From Campylobacter showae (GTDB taxonomy: Bacteria > Campylobacterota > Campylobacteria > Campylobacterales > Campylobacteraceae), in NCBI RefSeq assembly GCF_900573985.1, contig NZ_UWOK01000001.1, positions 1,736,001 through 1,800,000 of the forward strand: DNA of 64,000 nucleotides. Direction: 5' to 3'. Below, piece by piece: positions 57,361 through 64,000 of this stretch; positions within the stretch are counted from its first letter, which is position 1; each line of letters starts with the position of its first letter. The position numbers were made by a program, and so were the translations under genes. Below the pieces are notes generated by a model that did no database searches, was not told the DNA's origin, and saw nothing but the letters and a program-made list of their open reading frames with translations.

Positions 57361-57709
57361 GCTTTTTCAAATACACAAAAACTACCAATCAAATTTCAAT
57401 CATTTATTACCGACTTTGCGACGCATTGCTTAAATTTTAATGATAAGCAAATTTGTGTAACACCGATATGTAGTTTTAAAGACAAGGTTATCAAATTTAG
57501 CAAGATCAAATTTGAAAAGCTATTTTTAAATTTGATGATTGTAAGAGAAAATAGCCATTTTATATGAATTTTTTTATCAACCAAAACCCTATAAGCAACC
57601 ACGCTCAAAACATGCAAATTTAGCCTCGTCAAGCTTCTAAGACTTTAACCACTAGGCATCAAGCCCAAATTTCGCCGCCAGCTTGTCGAGACTTAAAACT
57701 TCGTTAATT
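57361..57709. other. Convergent spacer, no clear gene
   Basis: About 350 AT-rich bases lie between hpf and the leftward gene at 57710. A 78-codon minus-strand frame (57396-57632) encodes a Leu/Ile/Ser-rich peptide with no ribosome binding site and is probably not real. AAATTTG/CAAATTT words are common. Confidence 0.5.
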
Positions 57710-58165
57710 TTACACGATGCCCAAAACCGTACTTAACATCGACAGATTTTTATTTTGCAAAGATTGCTGTTTTTCTAGCAAGGAGTTGCTTTGCAAACTA
57801 GCTCGTAGCTCTTTTTCGTATTTAGTTAAGAGATCATCAAGTACGGTTTCAAGCTCATCTCTTAGGCTTTTTTTCATATCGGTATTTAGCCCTAGAGCCT
57901 CCATCAGCTCCTCTTTTTTGATGCTTAGCTTTTCCTGGATTTTTTGTTCGTTCATCTGCGATAAAAATCCAGCCGCGCCAAGCTCGGTAAGTGTTCTTTT
58001 AAACCCCTCGACATCAGGCTCTTTAGAGGTTTTTACCTGCACGGTAGCTTTTTTGAGCTCCTGTTCAAAGTCGCCCTCTTTTGCCGCTTTTGCACTCTTT
58101 TCAGCAACTTTTTGCGCAAGTTCGGCCAAAATCTTTTGGATAAATTTTTGCTCTTCGATCGTCAT
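57710..58165 (-). CDS. Uncharacterised helical, charged cytoplasmic protein
   Basis: I do not recognise the 151-residue protein by function. It is predicted to be almost all helix, Lys/Glu/Leu-rich, with a coiled-coil region (about 80-130) and no signal or membrane segment. It lies 40 bases after hemH in the same direction and may share its transcript. The start at 58165 has AAGGATG before it. Confidence 0.65.
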   Translation of the reverse strand: MTIEEQKFIQKILAELAQKVAEKSAKAAKEGDFEQELKKATVQVKTSKEPDVEGFKRTLTELGAAGFLSQMNEQKIQEKLSIKKEELMEALGLNTDMKKSLRDELETVLDDLLTKYEKELRASLQSNSLLEKQQSLQNKNLSMLSTVLGIV

Positions 58166-58205
58166 TTCGCATCCTTTATAAAAGATACATTATCGCAAGC
58201 AAATT

Positions 58206-59138
58206 TTATTCCTTAGCTCTATCTGCGATAAATTTAGCAAATTTTTCATTATCGTTTGGACAGTCTACAACGTCGTAAAAATCAAATTTTAGCTCGTCTG
58301 CGATATGGCGAAATTCCTTTGACAGCTCAAAAACGGTTTCAGAGTTATCGATACAAAACGATATCGGATAAACGAGCGCTTTTTTGTCTTTTAACTCGGC
58401 TAAAACCTGATTTAGCGATGGTTCGAGCCACTTTACGGGGCCTAGCTTTGACTGGTATGCGAGCAAAATTTGCTTAAATTTAACTCCTCGCTTTTCCAAA
58501 ATTTCGGTTAAAATTTGAACGTGACGCTTGACATGCTCCTCATAAACGTCGCCCGCATCGATCATCTTTTGCGGCAAAGAGTGAGCCGAAAATACCAGCG
58601 TTATCTCGCCTGAGTTTAGATTACGCGCAGCTTTTTCGATGTCGTCCGCGATTACCTCATTATATCTCTCATCCTCAAAAAACGGCTCGATGATTTTTAC
58701 TTTCGCCTTTAAATTTAGCTCGGCTCGCGCCTTTTCAAAGTCGCTTATACTAGACGTTACGGTCGTAAACGAATGGTGCGGATAGAGAGGAAAAACGACG
58801 ATCTCCGAAGCCTCCGTAAACTCAGCCAAAACATCTTTCGCAAAAGGCGGCGTGTAGTTCATCGCAAAGGCTACCGCCGTATCATCGTCTAAAAAATGCG
58901 AAATTTTACCGCACAGTCTTGCCGTAAGCTCGCAGATAGGCGATTTGCCGCCGATTTGACGGTAGTTATTTTGCGCGGCTTTTAGGCGAGACTTGGTTAT
59001 CATAAATGCTACAAATTTGCGCAAAAGCGGGCTTTTTATCCCCAAGATATACGGGTCGTTAAACATATTTTTTAAAAAAACTCCAACCTCGCTAAGGTCG
59101 TTCGGTCCGCCCATATTTAGTAGCAAAATAAGTCTCAT
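58206..59138 (-). CDS. hemH: Ferrochelatase
   Basis: The 310-residue enzyme inserts Fe2+ into protoporphyrin IX, the last step of haem synthesis. It shows LLLNMGGPNDLSEVGVFLKNMF at the start, YRQIGGKSPI and VFSAHSLPQKMIDAGDVYEEH, where the His is catalytic. Later LAYQSKLGPVKWLEP and VYPISFCIDNSET with the active-site Glu are also present. I use the ATG at 59138 (AGGAG eight bases upstream), which overlaps the oxidoreductase stop by 4 bases; the longer frame of 22 more codons is not supported. Confidence 0.93.
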   Translation of the reverse strand: MRLILLLNMGGPNDLSEVGVFLKNMFNDPYILGIKSPLLRKFVAFMITKSRLKAAQNNYRQIGGKSPICELTARLCGKISHFLDDDTAVAFAMNYTPPFAKDVLAEFTEASEIVVFPLYPHHSFTTVTSSISDFEKARAELNLKAKVKIIEPFFEDERYNEVIADDIEKAARNLNSGEITLVFSAHSLPQKMIDAGDVYEEHVKRHVQILTEILEKRGVKFKQILLAYQSKLGPVKWLEPSLNQVLAELKDKKALVYPISFCIDNSETVFELSKEFRHIADELKFDFYDVVDCPNDNEKFAKFIADRAKE

Positions 59139-59995
59139 TCGCAAATCTCCTGAGCCTTTAGGGCGTCTTCGAGCGTGCTTAGATCGCTTTTTGCGCCGCA
59201 ACATGCCTGATAAAACTCGTTTAGTAGCGCTTTAATCGGCAAAACGTCGCCGTAAACCTTTAAATTTTGCTGCCCGTCAAGCGTGTATTTGTTTAGCTTA
59301 AGGCCCAGCATATCACCGAAATACACGCCCCCATTCGCGGCAAATTCGATCGTAAAGCGTTCTGCTTTAAAGCGCTTTGAGTTGTGGATACTAGCTAGCG
59401 TCTGGTTTTTAAATTTAAGCTGGAAAAGCGAGTCGGTTTCGCTTCTTTTATCGTCGTTTTGGATTGAAACTTTATTGCTAAAGATTATCTCGCTACCCGT
59501 TATGAACCTTGCAACATCGATGTTTTGTAAAATTTCAAGCTGCAAATTTACGCCCCTACTAAACCCTCGAGCGATATTTATCGAAAAAATATCTTTTTCT
59601 TTGGCGAGTTCTTTTTTTATAGAGGCGATAACGGGATTAAATCTATCTATAAAAGCCACATAAGCGCCTATATTTTGGGATTTAAAGCAGTATTTTAGCT
59701 CCCTTATCTCGCCTGATTTGCAAAGCCAAGGATCAAGCATGATAAATTTTATAAAATTTAGGCATTTAGGTATCAAATTTAGATATTTGTGCGTATCAGT
59801 GACGATAAGAGCGTCGATGCGCACGGAGTCCAAAAGGTCGTTTATATTATCGTAAAAAGGAATCCGTCCGCAAATTTCGCTATTTTTAACGCCGTCAAAA
59901 ATCGCCGCCAGCTCGAAGTGTTCGGAGCGACGAAGCTCGTTATAGTAGTGCTTCGCGTCGTTTCCAAATCCTATTATCGCAACTCTTTTTTTCAT
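59135..59995 (-). CDS. Gfo/Idh/MocA-like oxidoreductase
   Basis: The 286-residue protein has an N-terminal Rossmann domain with VAIIGFGNDAKHYYNEL (5-21), and IDALIVTDTHKYLNLIPKCL in place of the usual family block. A C-terminal alpha/beta domain follows. The usual EKP motif is replaced by LDPWL, so substrate binding differs or activity may be lost. It is coupled to hemH by a 4-base overlap; a similar pair (Cj0504c-Cj0503c) is recalled in C. jejuni. Substrate unknown. Confidence 0.75.
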   Translation of the reverse strand: MKKRVAIIGFGNDAKHYYNELRRSEHFELAAIFDGVKNSEICGRIPFYDNINDLLDSVRIDALIVTDTHKYLNLIPKCLNFIKFIMLDPWLCKSGEIRELKYCFKSQNIGAYVAFIDRFNPVIASIKKELAKEKDIFSINIARGFSRGVNLQLEILQNIDVARFITGSEIIFSNKVSIQNDDKRSETDSLFQLKFKNQTLASIHNSKRFKAERFTIEFAANGGVYFGDMLGLKLNKYTLDGQQNLKVYGDVLPIKALLNEFYQACCGAKSDLSTLEDALKAQEICE

Positions 59996-60130
59996 AATCT
60001 TTTTTCCAAATTTTAATGTTTTTTAGACAATTATAGTAAAAAATAGTAATTAAACGGATAATGCGAGCGATTTTTAAATTTTACCGACGCCTTTTTATAG
60101 CGGGCCTCAAACAAGTTTTATTAAATTTAT

Positions 60131-60138
60131 GCTAAAAT
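60131..60138 (+). promoter_or_regulatory. -10 element of alaS
   Basis: GCTAAAAT (extended -10 form TATGCTAAAAT) lies 37 bases before the alaS start, in the spacer divergent from the oxidoreductase gene. Confidence 0.5.
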
Positions 60139-60174
60139 CAGCCCTATTTTAAAACTTTAATCAGGAATAAAACG

Positions 60175-62724
60175 ATGGATATTAGAGAGGCTTATTTAAA
60201 TTTTTTCGCAAGCAAAGGTCATGAGATCATCCCGTCCGCGCCGCTAGTGCCAAACGACGCTACGCTGCTTTTTACAAACGCGGGCATGGTGCCGTTTAAG
60301 AGCATTTTTACCGGCGAAGTACCGCGCCCTACCCCGCCGATCCGCACGAGCTGTCAGACCTGCATCCGCGCAGGCGGCAAGCACAACGACCTAGACAACG
60401 TCGGCTACACCGCGCGCCACCACACGTTTTTTGAGATGCTGGGCAATTTTAGCTTCGGCGAGTATTTCAAAAAAGACGCGATCGCGTATGCGTGGGAGTT
60501 TGTAACGCAGGTGCTAAAACTACCAAAAGACCGCCTCTACGTCACCGTTCACGAGAGCGACGACGAGGCGTTTGCGCTATGGGAGCAGCACATCGCAAAG
60601 GAGCGCATTTATAGATTCGGCGATCACGATAACTTCTGGCAGATGGGCGATACGGGACCGTGCGGACCGTGCTCGGAGATCTTTTACGACCAAGGCGGCG
60701 AGCACTTTAACACGCCTGAGGACTACATGGGCGGTGACGGCGACAGATTTCTTGAAATTTGGAACCTGGTTTTCATGCAGTACGAGCGCAGTAGCGACGG
60801 AAAGCTAACTCCGCTACCAAAACCGAGCATCGACACCGGCATGGGCCTTGAGCGCGTCACGGCGATAATGGAAGGCAAATTTAGCAACTACGATAGCTCG
60901 CTTTTTATGCCTCTTATCGAAGAAGTCGCAAAGCTCTGTGGCAAGCCTTACGCCTATGAGAGCGGCGCTAGCTACCGAGTCATCAGCGATCACATCCGCT
61001 CGGTGACTTTCCTGCTAGCCCAAGGCACTACATTTGACAAAGAGGGCCGCGGCTACGTGCTTCGCCGCATCCTTCGCCGCGCGATCAGGCACGGATATTT
61101 GCTGGGCATAAAAGAGCCATTTATGTACCGCCTCGTCGATAAAGTCTGCGAGCTAATGGGCGGCCACTACGCCTACCTAAACGAGAAAAAAGCGGCGGTA
61201 AAAGAGCAAATCAGGCTCGAAGAAGAAAGATTTTTAGCCACGATAGCAAGCGGACTAGAGCTTTTTGAGAGCGAGCTAGCGCGCACGAAAGATATTTTTA
61301 GCGGCGAGGCTGCGTTTAAGCTTTACGATACGTTCGGCTTCCCGCTAGATCTAACGGCCGATATGCTACGCGAAAAAGGACTCAAAGTCGATGAGGCAAA
61401 ATTTGACGAGCTAATGAGCGAGCAAAAAGCGCGCGCTAAAGCTGCTTGGAAAGGCAGCGGCGACAAGAGCGCAAAGGGCGATTTTAAGGTGCTTTTAGAG
61501 AAATTCGGCGAAAACAAATTTAGCGGCTACGAGGAGCTTGAGCGCACGAGCAAGGTTTTAGCGCTGCTTGACGAGGATTTTAAAGAAACTCAAATTTTAA
61601 AAGCAGGCGAGCAAGGTTGGGCGATGTTTGACGTTACGCCTTTTTACGCGCAAAGCGGCGGCCAGGCAGGTGACAGCGGCGAGATCGTAGGCGCGTCCGA
61701 CATACTAGATACGCAGAAGTTTTTCGGACTAAATTTATCAAACGTCGCAGTAAAAAAAGAGCTTAAAGTCGGCGACTCCGTGAAGCTAAAAGTAAGCGAG
61801 CAAAGAGCCGAGATCGCGCGTCACCACAGCGCCACGCACCTGCTCCACTCTGCGCTTAGAAGCGTGCTAGGAACGCATATCGCACAGGCCGGATCTAGCG
61901 TCGAGGCAAACAGACTCAGATTTGACTTCTCGCATCCAAAGGCAGTGACGGCGGAGGAGCTAACGAAGATCGAAAATTTCGTAAATAGCGCAATCGCCGA
62001 GAGTATCGCAGCAAAAACGGAGATAATGGATGTCGAAGACGCCAAAAACAGCGGCGCTATCGCTCTTTTTGGCGAAAAATACGCCGACAAGGTGCGCGTG
62101 CTAAGCTTCGGCGAGGTTAGCAAGGAGCTTTGCGGCGGTACGCACGTGGCAAATTTAAGCCAAATCGGCGCGTTTTTCATAACTAAAGAAGGTGGCGTGA
62201 GCGCGGGCGTGCGCAGGATCGAGGCCGTATGCTCTAAGGCCGCGCTAAATCTAGCAAAAGCCTGGCGCGGCGAGATCGAAGAGCTAAAAACCGAGCTAAA
62301 AAGCGCCGAGCCTATGAATGCGGTAAAAAAACTAAAGGCTGAGATAAAGAGCCTAAAAGACAAGACCAAGCAAGCCAAAGACGCGCACGCGCTAGCCGTG
62401 GTAAACGTAAATGAGACCAAGCTTTGCGTTGCGGTGATTGACGGCGGCGACATAAAGGCGACGATAGACGAGTTTAAAAACGAGAACGAAAAGGCCGCGA
62501 TCCTACTCGCACAAGTAAACGAAGAGGGCAAAATCGCTCTGGCCGCAGGCGTGAAAAACGCGCCGTTAAAGGCTGGCGAATGGGTCAAATTTACGGCTCA
62601 AATTTTGGGCGGAAACGGCGGCGGCAAGGATGATTTCGCCACCGCAGGCGGTAAAAACGTACTTGCGATAGAGGATGCGATCAGGCAGGCGTTTGAGTTT
62701 GCTAAAATCAAGCTGGAAAAATAA
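60175..62724 (+). CDS. alaS: Alanyl-tRNA synthetase
   Basis: The 849-residue enzyme has the class II catalytic core (1-240: [52 protein letters not shown]) and a tRNA-recognition region with [18 protein letters not shown]. The editing domain has [13 protein letters not shown] (zinc ligands) and CGGTHVA. The C-Ala domain follows (about 720-849, [17 protein letters not shown]). Length is normal. It is followed, after a spacer, by a membrane protein and maf; alaS-maf neighbours are also recalled in C. jejuni. Confidence 0.97.
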   Translation: MDIREAYLNFFASKGHEIIPSAPLVPNDATLLFTNAGMVPFKSIFTGEVPRPTPPIRTSCQTCIRAGGKHNDLDNVGYTARHHTFFEMLGNFSFGEYFKKDAIAYAWEFVTQVLKLPKDRLYVTVHESDDEAFALWEQHIAKERIYRFGDHDNFWQMGDTGPCGPCSEIFYDQGGEHFNTPEDYMGGDGDRFLEIWNLVFMQYERSSDGKLTPLPKPSIDTGMGLERVTAIMEGKFSNYDSSLFMPLIEEVAKLCGKPYAYESGASYRVISDHIRSVTFLLAQGTTFDKEGRGYVLRRILRRAIRHGYLLGIKEPFMYRLVDKVCELMGGHYAYLNEKKAAVKEQIRLEEERFLATIASGLELFESELARTKDIFSGEAAFKLYDTFGFPLDLTADMLREKGLKVDEAKFDELMSEQKARAKAAWKGSGDKSAKGDFKVLLEKFGENKFSGYEELERTSKVLALLDEDFKETQILKAGEQGWAMFDVTPFYAQSGGQAGDSGEIVGASDILDTQKFFGLNLSNVAVKKELKVGDSVKLKVSEQRAEIARHHSATHLLHSALRSVLGTHIAQAGSSVEANRLRFDFSHPKAVTAEELTKIENFVNSAIAESIAAKTEIMDVEDAKNSGAIALFGEKYADKVRVLSFGEVSKELCGGTHVANLSQIGAFFITKEGGVSAGVRRIEAVCSKAALNLAKAWRGEIEELKTELKSAEPMNAVKKLKAEIKSLKDKTKQAKDAHALAVVNVNETKLCVAVIDGGDIKATIDEFKNENEKAAILLAQVNEEGKIALAAGVKNAPLKAGEWVKFTAQILGGNGGGKDDFATAGGKNVLAIEDAIRQAFEFAKIKLEK

Positions 62725-62976
62725 GCTTGGCGTCGGTCAAATGCAAGAAAATCGCTTAAATTTGACCGCGGTTTTTGCGACGTAAAATTTAGGCAAAATT
62801 TTGACAGCCAAATTTGACGCCGCAAAGCAAATCCAAAATTTGCATTTTGCGAACCGAGATAAAATTTAAAGGAAAAAATAAGTTTATGAGTTTATTTTAT
62901 TCGCGCGTTTTGGCGCCGAGTCTTATCGCCGTCAAATTTGCTATAGCGCGAGAAAATTTTAAATCAAAGGGGACAA

Positions 62977-63471
62977 ATGCCCGAATTTAACATAGCTTTT
63001 GCAAAGATTAGCAGCGCCCTACCCTTTATCCACATCCTCTCCGTGGTTGTTTTTATCGGATTTCAAGCAAATTTTTTACTCATTGCTAAATTTTTTATGA
63101 AAAATATCGAAGGCGACACGCAAAAATACCAAACGATAATCTCCATGCTAAAGCGCCTTGGCTGCGCGATCTACGGCTCGATCGCCGTCATGGGCGTAAC
63201 CGGCGCGATACTAGCCAAACAAAACGCTATCAAAAACGCCGATCCGATGCTAAACACGATTTTAACGACGAAATGGGCGATCTGGGGATTTTTATTTTTA
63301 AACGTTATTTACGTCACGTACCGCCTAAACAAAGCCTCAAAATCTCTACAAAATAGCGAATACATCGAGCTTCACGAGAACCTCATAGTTACGATTTATT
63401 ATTTCATCCCGCTAAACGTGGCGTTTGCGCTGCTGGCGGCGTATCTTGGCGTATCTTATAGGGAGTTTTGA
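62977..63471 (+). CDS. Small four-helix membrane protein, paralogue of the gene at 352
   Basis: The 164-residue protein has four predicted helices (about 14-38, 63-80, 97-115 and 137-155). The first helix carries IHILSVVVFIGFQANFLL, close to HILSAVAFVGYVFFDV of the protein at 352-783, and both have an ILxTK(W/I) segment before helix 3. It is CopD/DUF2269-like in type, function unknown. Its stop shares a base with the maf ATG, so it is coupled to maf. Confidence 0.7.
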   Translation: MPEFNIAFAKISSALPFIHILSVVVFIGFQANFLLIAKFFMKNIEGDTQKYQTIISMLKRLGCAIYGSIAVMGVTGAILAKQNAIKNADPMLNTILTTKWAIWGFLFLNVIYVTYRLNKASKSLQNSEYIELHENLIVTIYYFIPLNVAFALLAAYLGVSYREF

Positions 63472-64000
63472 TGATTATTTTGGCTTCGAGCTCAGTCACT
63501 AGAGCTAAGGTCTTGCAAGATCACGGCGTTAAATTTGAGCAGGTTTTTTTCGACTACGACGAGGGCGGCGTAGATAAAAATTTACCGCCGCACGTTTACG
63601 TCCAAAAGATCGTCGCGGCAAAAAAAGAGCAGTTTTTAAAGGCGAATGAAAATGCAAAAAACGTAGTTTTAGCCGATAGTGTCGTAGTATGTGGCGGTAA
63701 AATTTTAGGCAAAGCTAAAGACGAACAAGAGGCGCTAAAAATGCTACAAATGCAAAGCGGCAACGTCGCTAGGATCGTAACCGCGATGATATTTTTAGGC
63801 GAGAAATTCGAGCTTTTTAACGTAAGCTTTGCCGAGTATAAATTTGCCAAATTTGACGAAGCCGACTTGCAAAACTACCTATCGGGCGATCTTTGGCGGG
63901 GCAAGGCAGGAGCCATGACGATAGAAAATTTCAACAAAAAATACATCCTAAGCCAAAACGGCGAAACTAGCACCGCAATGGGGCTAAACGTGAAAATTTT
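63471..64000 (+). CDS. maf: Maf nucleotide pyrophosphatase (partial, runs off the end)
   Basis: From the ATG at 63471 the frame reads MIILASSSVTRAKVLQDHGVKFEQ, then VVLADSVVVCGGKILGKAKDEQEAL, AGAMTIENF and a final GLNVKI at the window edge, about 176 codons. Maf proteins share the SxSPxR-type start (here ASSSVTR) and hydrolyse non-canonical nucleoside triphosphates; in some organisms they affect septation. The last residues lie outside the window. Confidence 0.88.
   Translation, partial: MIILASSSVTRAKVLQDHGVKFEQVFFDYDEGGVDKNLPPHVYVQKIVAAKKEQFLKANENAKNVVLADSVVVCGGKILGKAKDEQEALKMLQMQSGNVARIVTAMIFLGEKFELFNVSFAEYKFAKFDEADLQNYLSGDLWRGKAGAMTIENFNKKYILSQNGETSTAMGLNVKI

Noticed and set aside
57396..57632. 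78-codon minus-strand frame between hpf and 57710
   Set aside because: No ribosome binding site, and composition fits random AT-rich DNA.
61821..62588. 255-codon minus-strand frame inside alaS
   Set aside because: Ser/Ala/Phe-rich shadow of the editing and C-terminal parts of alaS; no ribosome binding site.

Overview
This window is a stretch of a Campylobacter chromosome, most like the oral or less AT-rich species (C. showae, C. rectus, C. curvus type) rather than C. jejuni. The evidence is the campylobacterial gene set (flaC, hobA, short holB, fliW, long-form hpf), the gene orders, and the dense AAATTTG/CAAATTT words in spacers and low-complexity coding stretches. It is mostly ordinary core genome with several accessory insertions. 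I saw no rRNA, tRNA, CRISPR array or transposase. The first and last genes (dnaK, maf) run off the ends.

Layout. 1-1651: end of dnaK, a small CopD-like membrane protein and the minor flagellin flaC. 1748-7993: a leftward cluster with a DKNYY-type envelope protein, a small membrane protein, the ABC-F ATPase uup, an AT-rich HrgA-like HARE-HTH protein and an NSS-family symporter. 8156-10800: a MATE exporter, a YgjP-like metallopeptidase and a Sel1-repeat protein. 10945-14311: a TRAP-TAXI solute uptake pair. 14597-15033: structured, repeat-like spacer. 15034-23653: a tightly overlapping nine-gene leftward operon, rppH-lysC-hobA-holB-folP-ligA-tlyA-ribF-cmoA. 23858-28900: an iron-uptake cassette (TonB-dependent receptor, PepSY membrane protein, AraC/PchR-like regulator, Fur-like box). 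29165-33514: hemW-tatB-tatC-queA plus a degenerate two-component-like protein. 33640-34745: a VOC-family gene broken by a stop codon and a small alpha/beta hydrolase. 35002-39009: ruvX, dprA, a YibQ-type deacetylase and ilvC. 39146-44202: an HDOD protein, rnr, holA and the rpsF-ssb-rpsR operon, with an apparent S6:S18-type leader. 44203-47143: an AT-rich insertion between rpsR and lon, holding a LysM protein, a membrane partner and decayed sequence. 47144-50763: lon, bamD, fliW. 50797-56750: an AT-rich cassette of a 1324-residue secreted protein and three pseudopilin-like proteins. 56794-64000: hpf, a coiled-coil protein, hemH with a Gfo/Idh-like oxidoreductase, alaS, a second small membrane protein and maf.

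The best candidate for an undescribed system is the giant-exoprotein plus pseudopilin cassette. It looks like a minor-pilin tip complex without its own motor, and it sits where C. jejuni (from memory) carries the transformation pseudopilin ctsT. Next are the rpsF leader that can pair with its own ribosome binding site, the LysM/membrane pair between rpsR and lon, and the inactive-looking kinase/receiver relic behind queA. Statements about synteny with C. jejuni and H. pylori are from memory, not from a search.
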